The notes under the pieces were generated by a model. It was given only the letters and a program-made list of their open reading frames with translations, was not told the DNA's origin and did not search any database. A stretch of 64,000 nucleotides of DNA from Limnephilus marmoratus. Taxonomy: Eukaryota > Arthropoda > Insecta > Trichoptera > Limnephilidae. The stretch covers positions 21,833,286 to 21,897,285 of the forward strand of contig OU862913.1 in the NCBI GenBank assembly GCA_917880885.1. Reading direction: 5' to 3'. A program made the translations under genes and the position numbers. Position 1 is the stretch's first letter; every line of letters starts with the position of its first letter. Below are positions 30,936-41,215 of this stretch, piece by piece.

Positions 30936-31830
30936 GAGCCCGTTCACACTTCCGTCGTAAAAACGGAGAGGGGTTCCGTCGTCACGACGGAAGCCCTAGC
31001 CGCTGTAGTGGCTCTATGGAGCTGTTCACACTTGTCGGATCCGGCGCGAAGACGGATCCGTTTTTTTTCGCCGGAGAGTTCGCCTACGCAGAGCGTCCGT
31101 CGTGAAGCCGGAAGGGAACGCGCTGGCTCATACATTTCAATGGAGCTGTTCACACTACACGGCGGGACGACGGATCCGTTTTGAACCCGCCACACCCCGC
31201 TTCACACTTCACCACCGCCCGCTCCCAGACGCAAGGCGGCAGGCAATTTGTGTTTTTATGGGGCGCGCGTTTGGCGTTTTGTAATATTATTATATAATAT
31301 ATATGTTCGTTCCAGAATGCGATTTTTTCTATTTAATCTCAAGAAAATATTTAGTCATATCATTCATGTTTTTTAGTGATTTTAGTTATAATAATTGCTG
31401 AATGATTTTCGCGTACTTTCTCCTTTTCAAGTATGCAAACACAATATTCTCCCACGGTTTGAACAAATAAGGTCCGACCCCTGAAGTAATTTTATGGCTG
31501 GAATTATATCAATACATTCCCTTACCGAATTCGAAGAAAAAGTTTATTATTTAAATTGTTTTATTTTTAAGTAGGTATTTGTACATTTCAAATAGCACCT
31601 ATTATGGCATTATAGCAACTATTTATGGCAGCCTCAAGGGAAAGTTTTTGCTGTCGGCCTTTTACCGTCTACTGAAGAATGATAAAATGTTTTGGTCGTT
31701 GTTTTCGTAGAGTAGGGTCCGTTTTCAAGACGGATCCGTCTTGAAAACGGAAGTGTGAACAGGGGCCTAGGGCTTCCGTCGTGACGACGGAACCCCTCTC
31801 CGTTTTTACGACGGAAGTGTGAACGGGCTC
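30936..31830. mobile_element. Foldback-like DNA element with 64-bp perfect inverted ends
   Basis: The left end 30936-30999 (GAGCCCGTTCACACTTCCGT..) is the exact complement of the right end 31767-31830. TA on each side (30934-30935, 31831-31832) is the likely target duplication. Inside, the end-like motif TTCACACT recurs at about 31025 and 31150, each followed by GACGGATCCGTTTT. A 34-bp perfect palindrome centred on GGATCC lies at 31718-31751. There is no transposase. The end sequence resembles Harbinger-type termini, but the superfamily is uncertain. Confidence 0.85.
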
Positions 31831-31832
31831 TA

Positions 31833-32440
31833 AGTCTGCGAGAGAATGAGATAGACTAATCGGTCTCCTCTTTGTGCGGTACTTCTAGCCTCCCCACTCT
31901 TGTCTAATTTAGTTTTCTGAAAGTTATACTACTACCGCGTTCGAATTGCACTGAGTTTTTTTCCTTCGATGTCTCGATAACATCGACGTTTCGATAACAG
32001 CGACATTTCCATAATCAAATATACGCCACATCCCTACAGATACGCTTTGTCCACTAATTGGGCATTGGTAGCAGGTATACCGAAACGCTGTAGCGATTCG
32101 TCGGCTGGTCGCCCATTCCGCTCAGCAGAAGGCCGGAGGTCACTAGAGCGCCAAGGTTGACTCGTTTGTTGTACTTACTGCCTTGCCTTTACTGCTGAGA
32201 GCCGGCAGCTGTCTAGTATAAACTCTAGTTTGAAGAAATGTAAATTATGCTTGTGAAAATAATAGAATATTTTTTTTGTCTGGTATTTAAAAGTCTTTCA
32301 CTATATTAAGGATATGAATAAGACCGCAGTTGAAATCACACAAAGACTATATTGTCTGTTAACAGACATACCTGGTTAATTATACAGAAATATTGGAACA
32401 AACACAATTTATGCCACATTTTTGACTGATTTTAGATTTG
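31833..32440. other. Unassigned region
   Basis: No coding signal. 32040-32220 is GC-richer than its flanks and ends with CTAGTATAAACTCTAG, a TATA-like motif of unknown meaning. Confidence 0.4.
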
Positions 32441-32525
32441 ATTGTTTTCAGCCTTTTAAAGCAATGTTTCGATTCTGGGTGGCAGTCTTGCATCAGGGTG
32501 ATCCTGATTACATCTACCATCCTTA
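32441..32525 (-). repeat. SINE family 1 fragment
   Basis: AAGCAATGTTTCGATTCTGG followed by GTGGCAGTCTTGCATCAGGG matches the middle of SINE family 1. It is truncated at both ends. Confidence 0.5.
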
Positions 32526-32589
32526 GGATATAACTCGGTTTTACTAAGATTCTTAGTAGTTCTTGTACTAAGATGGGTTTTCAACTATC

Positions 32590-32875
32590 TGCCTACAACG
32601 TATTTTAAGATACTTTGGACACGTTGCTCGCCAAACTGAGGACTCCAACTTAAAGAAACCCGTAGTTACTGGCAAAGTGTTTGGCAGAAGAAGCAGGGGA
32701 AGGTCACCAAGACGCTGATGTGATCAAGCATCACTGGCGTCTGTGTCCGGTACTAGTGTGTCCTTGGCTCTCCACGCAGCGCAAAATCCCGAGGAGTGCA
32801 GGAGCCTTGTCCACCATAGAGATTGGTGTACTCTCTGCAATACCTACAACTCTCAGCGAACCTCAGCAAAAAAAA
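32590..32875 (+). pseudogene. LINE pol C-terminal fragment (family D)
   Basis: The plus strand reads YFGHVARQTEDSNLKKPVVT, then GKVFGRRSRGRSPRRWSDQ, a typical LINE pol end (FGHVAR..GRSPRRW). It requires at least one frame change from the small ORF that begins at 32681. A second copy in opposite orientation lies at 34575-34858. Confidence 0.7.
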
Positions 32876-33049
32876 AGTACCGAGATTCTTACTTATAAGA
32901 TAAATTATTATTACATTAAGTACCCTCACGGCCTATGCCGCCTTCGGGGAGACTTTGTGGAGGGTATATTTGAGGAAAGGACGATGTTGTTGTGAGTGGT
33001 ACTTGTTAAATAAAACTCATTTCTTATAACAAATCACTTGTATTACAAA

Positions 33050-33446
33050 ATGCTTGAAGTCTCGAAAACCCTTCTGGACGGAAAGAGAAAGACTCCTTCG
33101 AACACCTCTCACTCCAGAAAATAGGTGGATTGAGTGGCTATCGGCCAACGTCAAAAACGCCCATCTCGTCATCAACGTCAAAAACCCCACTGAGAGACAG
33201 CCTGGGTTCTCATTGCCTCGCAAACTCTGGACTGCCATCAATAAAATAAGGTGCTGCCAAAGCCGTTGTGCTCACATGATGCATAGACGGGGCCTTAAAG
33301 AGTCGGCGATGTGTGAATGCTGTGCGGTGCAGACCACCGAACATGTGGTCAACGAATGCCCATTCATTCCCCTTGCGGGATTGATGAGGTCCACAGGGTA
33401 ACGCCTGAGGCCCTAGACTGGCTCGCAGACCTAGATGTCTCCCTCT
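33050..33446 (+). pseudogene. LINE pol C-terminal fragment with Cys/His motif (family E)
   Basis: An ORF of 115 residues (33054-33401) contains GFSLPRKLWTAINKIRCCQS, CAHMMHRRGL and a C-x2-C..H..C knuckle (CECCAVQTTEHVVNECPF), the C-terminal signature of R1/Loa-like LINE pol proteins. Near 33390 the frame changes, and another frame carries EVHRVTPEALDWLADLDVSL up to a stop at 33446, giving the expected C-terminus. The 5' portion is absent. Confidence 0.78.
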
Positions 33447-33618
33447 GACCCCCCACCATACAAAAGAAGAAACTTGTGTTTATTTAGATTAGGAAACTCT
33501 TGTAATCGGAAACGAGTGCGTGCCAGTCAGGAGAATAATGCTCTCAAAATCTTTCTATACATAGAAATCTAGCTGTCAACTTGCTTCTGAATTGGAGGGG
33601 CGAACCCATACACTAGAG

Positions 33619-34486
33619 CAGCGTTTCCCAATTTTTTTTCGCCCCGGAACCCTTATCGATCATACTTTTCTAGGCGGAACCCTATTTTTATAAGAAAAAG
33701 ATAAACTTGTAGTTTGAATACTTTCATGTTTACCTAGAAAAGAAAGTTCAAAAGTTTTGTGTAAAACTTACCTTAATGTGAAGAATGATATCTTTTTAAT
33801 TTTTTTGTTAAAATAGCATTGAAATCAGGATTTATTTATGTCAGGCAGCTGAATACGAAGATCTGGAGCTTCATCCAGTCTGTTTCCGTATATGTTTTTG
33901 TGTAAGCGTAAGCCGAAAAACCAGTTTTCACACCGGTAATTGGTCACAAACGGTAACAAACTTGTGATAGCCTTTTCGATGCCTTCTGGATATTCGTTTT
34001 TAATTCCAATCCAAAACTCAGCCAATTTTTTCTGAATTAAACTTTTGTTGTGAGGAAGAAGAAATTTGATATCTATCAAAGTCTCGTACTCTGTTGCTGT
34101 AAGAGTCGACGGTTTCCTGTGAACTAGGAATGGATTCTGTACCCAGTCAATATCCTGCAGGTTTTTTTCAGGAAAATACTCTTCCAGAGATTTGTTGAGG
34201 GCCATCAAATGTTCGTAAATGCATTTTTCAATATCCGAGGTCACTTGAAACTCATTTTTCTCCAAAAACTCATTTAAAAGAGAAAAACATTTGTACTGTT
34301 TCAGTTCAACACATTCTATCCCGAAGACAAATTTCTTTCTAAGAGAAGAGATTTTGTAGTTTACTGTAAAAGTATTGGTGTTTCTTCCTTTCAATGATCC
34401 TTGCAACAATCCAGACGGAACGCGGAACCCTTGTGATGCTTCTACGGAACCCCAGGGTTCCGCGGAACACCTTTTGGGAAACGCTG
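33619..34486 (-). mobile_element. Second hAT element with internal deletion
   Basis: Inverted ends CAGCGTTTCCCAA / TTGGGAAACGCTG (13 bp perfect) and the 8-bp duplication CACTAGAG (33611-33618, 34487-34494). Subterminal GGAACCC/GGGTTCCGC repeats lie at both ends. Only 868 bp long, with a C-terminal transposase fragment on the minus strand. The end sequence is Charlie-like. Confidence 0.93.
33825..34409 (-). pseudogene. hAT transposase C-terminal fragment (SCAND3/FAM200-like)
   Basis: 194 residues. Includes LNKSLEEYFPEKNLQDIDWV and QNPFLVHR, typical of the hAT insertion/RNase-H-like end region, then FWIGIKNEYPEGIEKAITSL followed by LPFVTNYRCENWF (hATC dimerisation domain) and a DLRIQL end. The highly conserved CExxFS of the hATC region is altered here (CENWFF). 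The BED finger and the first catalytic Asp region are missing. Clearly a different hAT lineage from the fragment at 30258. Confidence 0.78.
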
Positions 34487-34574
34487 CACTAGAGACATCT
34501 CTTGGATGTTTCTAAAAACTTTATGCGCTACTAACAATGCAATCTATGATTCGCAGCTCGAACCATCACTTGAG

Positions 34575-34858
34575 GAGTGAGCCTGTGTCTCCAAAACACC
34601 CACATTGTTCTGCTTCACAAGTCGGTTCCTCATTGCTAAGACACGTGACCCCTACTCAAATTTCCAAGTTGGGCAAAGCTCTTCCACTCCTCGTGGTACT
34701 GCGCTGCGTGGAGAACCAACGACACCCTAGTACCAGACGCCAGTGATACTTGGTCATTTAGGGCATTGGTGACCTTCCTCTGCTTCTTCTGTCAAACACT
34801 TTTCCAGTGACTACGAGCTTCTCCATGTTGGAGCCCTCAGTTTGGCGAGCTACGTGTG
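34575..34858 (-). pseudogene. LINE pol C-terminal fragment (family D), inverted copy
   Basis: The reverse complement matches the plus-strand sequence at 32590-32875: the complement of TTGGAGCCCTCAGTTTGGCG, and a shared ATCACTGGCGTCTG..CTCCACGCAGCGCA block. Several indels prevent a continuous reading frame. Confidence 0.65.
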
Positions 34859-34867
34859 ATATATATA

Positions 34868-35460
34868 CAGTACTGTGCGAATTAATGTGAACACAAGTGT
34901 GGGATTAGAAAAAATAATATGTATTCTTTGTTGAAGAAAAAAATACAGAAACAATTACAATTAATTTTTTTTTAATACGAAGTGTGTCCTACCTTAAATT
35001 TTATAACTTCTTGTACACGGTTTGGCATAGAATCAACTTTTTTTTTTACAATTTTCTAATATTTGCGTGTCTCTAAATTACTGCCTCAATCAGCTTTGTT
35101 TTTGTTGTGCTTGTCTTTCTTTAACTATAGCCCACCGATTTTCAATTGAATTAGGATCCGGAAAGTTACCTGGCTCTTCAACGTATCTAATTTTTTTTGT
35201 CTTTGAAATATTAACAATCTTTGTGCGTTTTTAAAGAGAAATATCCATAAAAAGCTTTAGTTAAGTTTACCTCTGCAAAAAAACTGTAATTCTAAAAAAT
35301 TACAAAATTTAACGCATCTGTAGCTTAGTGTGTCTCGTAACTCACTGAATGATAGAACACGAACACAAAATGGCCGCTATTAAAATATGCTACATACAAC
35401 TGCAAGAACAAGTGTAATTGTGCTAATTATCACGTGTTCACATTAATTCGCACAGTACTG
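34868..35460 (-). mobile_element. Tc1/mariner-like element, decayed
   Basis: Perfect 27-bp inverted ends beginning CAGTACTGTGCGAATTAATG, flanked by TA on both sides (34866-34867, 35461-35462). At 593 bp it is shorter than an autonomous element of about 1.3 kb. The minus strand keeps a trace of the transposase C-terminal region. Confidence 0.9.
34960..35215 (-). pseudogene. Tc1/mariner transposase remnant
   Basis: On the minus strand, EEPGNFPDPNSIENRWAIVK corresponds to the conserved SPDLNPIENLW block at the third catalytic residue of Tc1-like transposases. After it the frame contains stops. The rest of the catalytic domain is gone. Confidence 0.65.
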
Positions 35461-35479
35461 TAATAACCCATATTCTAGG

Positions 35480-35575
35480 AGGGTGGAAATACATAGGCAG
35501 GCAAATCATTTCATAGCCAGAAGCGACCCGTTCTCATTTGACAAATGTCAACCGCGTCAAATGTTGATTGCATTT
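35480..35575 (-). repeat. Short LINE family B fragment
   Basis: GGCAGGCAAATCATTTCATAG and GCGACCCGTTCTCATTTGAC match 4580-4670 of the family B copy. Too short to encode anything. Confidence 0.6.
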
Positions 35576-35618
35576 CTTACCATTCTCTTATCGGCATAAT
35601 TAGAGTGTTCACAATTTT

Positions 35619-35755
35619 CTCAGTATCGGTGTAAAAGTGAAAATAGCGCACACCGGCGCGGCGCGGCGTACAGAAAGTCAATATTAATATTTCTCGGTAT
35701 GCAAATCAAAGGCCGTAATCCGATACTACCTGCAGAGGGGACCCGATACCGAGAA
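35619..35755. repeat. Small inverted-repeat unit
   Basis: TTTCTCAGTATCGG on the left pairs with CCGATACCGAGAAA on the right (one mismatch), enclosing a GC-rich centre (CCGGCGCGGCGCGGCG). TTTCTCGGTATGC occurs again internally. It may be a MITE, but no target duplication could be identified. Confidence 0.45.
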
Positions 35756-35914
35756 AGGTAACCAACCGGTAGTTGATTAGCTGCAATACCTGGGCACAAT
35801 TCATTGCAGTTAAAAGATATAAAGACATTAGATTCATGATTTATTGGCGGAACTGTACTGGGCTCTTGACTGAAGTGAAGATATTATCCTGGTGAAAGGT
35901 CACCAATTAGTAAT

Positions 35915-36870
35915 AATAGTAATAACATAACATTTCTATAGCGCAGTTTTATGTCTTTTCACTTCAAGTGCGCTTAACTATAATAAATTAAAAATAATCC
36001 TCCAGTGCTCCTTACGAGTTCATTACAAAATATTGATAAAATAATATTATACAGTATTTACAAAACAATGACAAGAGAACAAAGATTAACAAAAACAGTG
36101 CTGTTATAGCACACACAGGACAATAACGGGGTTATTGTAGCACAGGACAAAACAAGAACTTTTAAACTAAAATATAATATACTTACTTCTTACAATAAAT
36201 TCGACATTAAATTCGGATATTAAACATAACAGTACATTACGTGTATTGAAAAGATGAGGCTTAGGTATGATTTTTTAAATAATTTTGTTTTTAAAGCCCG
36301 TTTAAATTGAGCCAAATTCTGGATATTTGTAAGAGCTGGGGGAAGTTCATTCCAAATGAGAGGGCCAGTTACACGAAAAGAGCGATCATAGTAAACGGCT
36401 CGATTTGACCTAGAAAGTTCGATTAAACGATTAGTAACATCTAGATCTGCTGACTTTAGAGTCAGCTGTCTCTCGCTTAAGTTTTGTCGGACACATAGTT
36501 CCGATACAGGCTGGCGCCATTCTTTGCAATGCTTTGAAGGTCATTATGCAGATCTTGAACTCTTATTCTTTCAGGACATCGAAGCCAATGAAGATCCCTT
36601 AGAAGCGGGGTTATATGACAGTACTTAGATTCACCAAAAATCATTCTCGCCGCAGCATTGAAGACAGACTGTGTTCTATTTAATTGTGTCTTAGGTAGGC
36701 CAGCATATGTACTACTACAATAGTCCATACGTGGACAACGAACGAATTTATGAGGGACTTTGCTCCATCAGAGGGAAGGCATCTCCTGATTGACTTTATC
36801 TGTCGTAGATGGAAAAAGCCAGAACTCATAGCTTTTGAAATTTGCGATTCAAGATAAAACATTAGAATCG
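35915..36870 (-). pseudogene. CR1/L2-like LINE 3' end, minus-strand copy
   Basis: Same family as 22619-23460. The minus strand has FNAAARMIFGESKYCHITPL then LRDLHWLRCPERI; a frame change follows and the sequence runs into the 3' UTR, ending near 35915 with the complement of the GCGCTAT..(ATT)n tail. It extends further 5' than the other copy, adding SSGFFHLRQIKSIRRCLPSD at about 36815-36750. At least two frame disruptions. Confidence 0.82.
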
Positions 36871-37350
36871 AAGCATTGCTTTAAATGGTTTTAGCTTGTT
36901 TGGTGATCGGATCTGAATAGTCAGTGACTTCTTCATCTTACCCATCTCGGTGGTAGAGGGGTAAGGCTCTTGACTCACAATCCTAAGGTCGTGGGATAGA
37001 AAAGTACGCAAATAAATTTTATTTGATTAATTTGTGTTATTTCACAATTACTTCATTTCAAAATAATATATAGTATAATTGCGGCACGTTCCAGAGTGGA
37101 AGACACTCTCAGTACGCCCTGGTGTAAGACCACCATTAAGAATTGAAACGTTGCTTGAAATGGCTTTAGCCGTGTTTTGGTGACCAGATCTTAATAACCA
37201 GGCACTTCCCCACCTTCCTTTCCCCATCTCCTTCCCCTCCCCACTACCTGCAGCTTTACAACATTCCGCGATTGGGGATGCCATAGTCTCACTGGCTCCA
37301 GACATTTGGGAGCAGTTGGGACTTTTGTGCCGTATTCACGTAAAATTATG
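36866..37350 (+). repeat. SINE family 1: partial copy followed by a near-complete copy
   Basis: 36866-36935 is a partial body. A longer copy then starts with a tRNA-like head at about 36945: GGTGGTAGAGGGGTAAGGCT resembles box A and GGTCGTGGGATAG a degenerate box B. A linker and the body follow (CACCATTAAGAATTGAAACG, CCAGGCACTTCCCCACCTTC, GGGATGCCATAGTCTCACTG), ending CGTATTCACGTAAAATT. This is the most complete copy of the family here, at roughly 400 bp. Confidence 0.75.
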
Positions 37351-37359
37351 AATTTTCCG

Positions 37360-37470
37360 ACTGTTGGGACGTAGTTGACTCACTTTACCCAATGATTCCT
37401 AACATTATTTGGAGTAAAAATTTAAATGAAATTTGAGATTTTCGGTGACATTTAGCCTCCGAGGATGGGA
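37360..37470. repeat. Half of a CAGGGTGT-type foldback element
   Basis: CAATGATTCCTAACATTATT and GGAGTAAAAATTTAAATGAA match the left arm of the element at 40860-41215. The terminal CAGGGTGT and the other arm are missing. Confidence 0.5.
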
Positions 37471-37496
37471 TTGTAGGAGGGAGAGGAAGGGATAAA

Positions 37497-37735
37497 TAAT
37501 AATTTGATGATTTATATAGCGCTGTTTTTTTGCGAAAAATCACCTCAAGGGCGCTGTAGAAAATTATAATACATTTCTATAATCTTACTTCTAACTACAA
37601 ACTAGACAAACCATTATAACAACTTATGGCTAACAGATTGCGTCCACCGGTTCGTCGATAATTAACACAAAATTATATGAACAATGCATTTGATCAATGA
37701 ACGCGATGCTGCGTAAAATGTATAAATACATAATA
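37497..37735 (-). repeat. LINE 3'-UTR fragment (CR1/L2-like family)
   Basis: Begins ATAATAATTTGATGATTTAT and AGCGCTG..CACCTCAAGGGCGCTG, the complement of the LINE 3' terminus with its (ATT)n tail. Continues with ACTTATGGCTAACAGATTGC and CAATGAACGCGATGCTGC, matching 62366-62590. Confidence 0.7.
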
Positions 37736-38309
37736 TTTTTTTACTTATACTTTAAGGCAGAAAATATGGTGTCCCGACAACTCAGAATCAACTCGACCCA
37801 ATTCCTCCTTTGAAAAGTCAAACCTCTTATTGGCCGGAGACGCGAATCCACGCGCGGTTTGTGCGCATGCGCGCGGAAAAAAATTCGAAAAAAATATGTT
37901 TGTCTGCGATTTTGACCCTTCTATGTACAGAATTTTTATGAAGGACAAGGTCAGAATCGCTTGCGCCAGGGCAAAAATTTCATTCACCTAGCAACCCCAG
38001 GATATTTTTAAATGATTTTATCTGTGGCATCGAAATGTCAAATTTGCCGCAATTCTTTCTGTTAAAATCCGATGCCTGTTACTCGACGAAAACATCGTAA
38101 AACCTATCAATTTGCGTAATTAACGCAAGTAATGTTGTTTTGGTACATAGTTTATTGTTATAGGAATGTGTTTCGGTCAATAAAATATACGATAGCTCAA
38201 AATTAATCCACAAAACATTCAATTCAAAATTCAAAGTGGTACTTTTTTAGTGAATTTTCGTGAAAGGGCCTGGCCTTTAACAAAGTGATGAATAAAAATA
38301 TATAAAAAA

Positions 38310-38815
38310 ACTAGCTGATCCGGCGAACTTCGTACCGCCTCAGAATCAAAAACTGTTGTCAACTTATTAGCTGAATTGATCTAAATTGTTTCTCCCTGCG
38401 TATACCATACCTTGATCTAAATTGTTTCTCCCTGCGTATCCTTTCCCCTCTCGCGTTCCCTCTCCCTCTCCCCACTCCACTTTTCCCCTTCCCCCGTCCC
38501 CTCTAACTCCCCTTCCTGAGTTCCTTTCCCCCGTCCCCCCTCCCCCCTCCCCCGGTTCACAGTTCAATATTATACCCCTTACAATATTGCTGCAGTTCTT
38601 TCAAAATAGGAGAATTCGTTCCATACAAAATGTATGGGGAAAATAATTTTCTTCGGAGTGGAACACCCTTTACTTTTAGGGGTATGAAAAATAGATGTTG
38701 GTCGATTCTCAGACCTACCAGATAAGCACACAAAATTTCATCAAAGTTGGTCCAGCCGTTTCGGAGGAGTATGGTAACAAACACCGTGACACGAGAATTT
38801 TATATATTAGATTGT
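38310..38815 (+). repeat. Widespread arthropod-type repeat ending TATATATTAGAT
   Basis: Starts CTAGCTGATCCGGCGAACTT, has a duplicated AAATTGTTTCTCCCTGCGTA unit and a CT-rich block. It ends with CAAAGTTGGTCCAGCCGTTT and a GACACGAGAATTTTATATAT segment. From general knowledge this layout is common in insect genomes as a LINE/SINE-derived repeat, but I cannot assign the family. ORFs over the CT-rich block are artefacts. Confidence 0.6.
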
Positions 38816-38844
38816 CTAAAAAGGTTAGGTTATGGACTATTTTT

Positions 38845-38912
38845 CTTGTTTTTTCATAGCGTTTAATGACTTCAAATAAGTGTTGAGTCGAGTTGATTCC
38901 GAATTATCATGG
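38845..38912. repeat. Half-copy of the TTAGG-centred foldback MITE
   Basis: TTTTTTCATAGCGTTTAATG then TGTTGAGTCGAGTTGATTCC match the right arm of the element at 23690-23885. It is preceded by AAGGTTAGGTTATGG. Confidence 0.55.
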
Positions 38913-39916
38913 AACCAAAAATGTACAGGTGATGGGATGGCGGGAGGGAGGGAGGGGAAGGAATGGATCTTTTACAACATGTATTATTTTGGTTGCTATT
39001 TATTGATTTTAGGTTTGAAGTTGTTAGATCCTGAATTGAATAAACCGAATCCACTGTATGAAATATTACAAATGTGTGAAGCGCGGTGAATAAATGTATG
39101 TATTTTGTTTTGAGTTGGTATTGCATTGCGGTATGCAACTGTTTACGATTTTTACGACATTACTAAAACAATCGCTGCTTCGGGTATATTATTTACCTGC
39201 ATTAAAATTTCCAGTTAAACATACTGCCGGTTTATTTATTCCTTAACAATCGAGTTACTTCTTTCAAATCTTGACCGTGCATAATGGTAGTATGTCGATA
39301 AGAGGTTTTATTGCCTCTAATGGGAAGTGAAATAAATACAAGTTGGTTTATGAAACTTTCAACGGATTAGAAGTCTTTATGTTCAATTAAGAATACCAGC
39401 CGCTTATCGCTACAGAAATAAACTTGAAAACGTGCATATTGTAATATGTTAATTTATTACATCTTTATTGCAGAAAATAATCGTAGAAAAGTCGTATTAT
39501 TGCTCGGTATTTCCAGTCCGTACGTATCCTTGCTGTGTTCGACATTCCTCGCTCCAATTTAAGCGGGCTAAATCTACCGCTCAAGCTTTGATAAGCCGCA
39601 AAAACTTTACTTTTTAGTGCATTTTTTGAAGTCGTTTTTTTGTTTTGTTAAAATTTTTATTTATTTCACAAGCATTTCAATAAGGTTCAATACCTATACC
39701 TAAGAGTATTGCGTAAACTTATATGTTAAATATTGTGGTTCAAATTAAATTGAATTCAATTTATTCATTTAAAAAATTTCAAAGCGTTTTTAAAAGAGAG
39801 CATAAATAAAATACTTTAGATAAGATAAGTAAATTTAAACCAACAGCAACAAAGCTTGCCGTTTGAATTTTGCTTCATTGATGTTAAATATATCGAAATT
39901 CGAAGTGATTCTATTT
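38913..39916. other. Unassigned AT-rich region
   Basis: No coding or repeat features apart from a G-rich purine run at 38940-38962. Confidence 0.4.
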
Positions 39917-40268
39917 AACTCTCAACAGGCCAAGATGCCAAACATGACGTCCGTAACCATGGGGGTCGGCTGATGACCCCTTTTTTTCTAAACTTTTAAA
40001 CCAAAGAAAACACTTTTTCTTTTTTTGATATATTATTTTTTGTTATGTATGTTTTTGCAGGGAATATTACCTACCTATATTTGACAAAATATTTTTTCCT
40101 GAGATCAACGATTTTTTCACATTTTTTTTAAATGGCATATTATGTTTTAATCCTTTGCGCAGGAATACCTAAAATACTAAAAATATATTTCATGTATTTA
40201 AGTAGATATAAGAAGGATAGTTATTTTGGGGTCTACTTTCGGCCCCAGTTGGCTGCGGGAGAGTTTTA
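39917..40268. mobile_element. Candidate MITE with CTCTC-type inverted ends
   Basis: Left AACTCTCAACAGGCCAA and right TTGGCTGCGGGAGAGTT are imperfect inverted repeats next to TTTAA/TTTTAA, so a TTAA-type target is possible. A GGGGTC..GACCCC hairpin lies near the left end and GGGGTCTAC..GGCCCC near the right. The superfamily is uncertain. Confidence 0.4.
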
Positions 40269-40859
40269 AATGTCCTATTTTAGACGCCTAGGCGCTAGCT
40301 GTCATATGCCAAATCTGAAATTTACGTAAATAATATTTTATACTTTCCACCGAGATTTACGTAAATTGCCTATTATATTTATATTTGTTAGACTATTATA
40401 TTTATCGAGCGATGAGGATTGACGATGTTATTAATTGAAGGTCAATCATAAATAGTCTGGTAAGGGATTTTAAAAGTTTTAACACCAGGAAAGTTTGTTT
40501 TCAGCGGTTAATTTTATTAATAGTAGACTGACTCTAGCAAAATAAATACTAAATTAAAATTAGAGTACTCGCTTGTAGCACCATGCTGAATGAAGCGGGA
40601 AACTTTAACAAAATTAACTCGTTAGTAAATTAAACCTGCCTAAAAATAAACTGCCGTTGTTTTTGAAATATCGTTATCATAACATCGCGATTTCCCGGCG
40701 CATGGAGACAGTTTCGATGAAGATGACAGTAGAGAGCATAGATTTACTACTCATGTAGACAGTAGATTTTTTTTTCCAAAGAAAAAAAAAAAGTTCCTCT
40801 ATTAAATTCATAGACAATACACGTAATATTGGTGACGTCTAGGATTTGACCTATATACA
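40269..40859. other. Unassigned AT-rich region
   Basis: No recognisable gene, repeat or structural element. Confidence 0.4.
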
Positions 40860-41215
40860 GGGTGTTAAAGGACGTACTTGTCTTACTTTATCCGGTAATT
40901 CCTGACATTAGTTGGAGTAAAAAATGTAAATGATATTTTGGTCTACGGTGACTTTTTTTTCATTTTTTTTTTCTTCAAATTCAAACTGAAAAATTCTTCG
41001 GCATGTCGTCACTGGTCACTCAGCCGAGTAACAGACCAACCCCTCACCCCGCCTCCAACTGTCAAACACCTTCCATTTTTTATGATTTTGTAGAAAAAAT
41101 AAATAAAAAAACATCAAAAATGTCATCGAAGACCAAAATATCATTTACGTTGTTTACTCCAAATAATGTCAGGAATTATTGGTTAAACTAAGTCAAGTTC
41201 GTCAAGCTATGACGT
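40860..41215. mobile_element. CAGGGTGT foldback element with long inverted arms
   Basis: The left end is TA then CAGGGTGTTAAAGGACGTAC. The left arm (ATTCCTGACATTAGTTGGAG..AATGATATTTTGGTCT) is complementary to the right arm at about 41115-41211 (AGACCAAAATATCATTTACG..ATGTCAGGAATTATTGG). The right terminus no longer matches CACCCTG, so that end is decayed. The TA-plus-CAGGGTGT start is shared with the MITE at 47890. Confidence 0.6.

Noticed and set aside
38367..38646. Gly/Glu-rich and Pro/Ser-rich ORFs on opposite strands
   Set aside because: Artefacts of a pyrimidine-rich block in a dispersed repeat.
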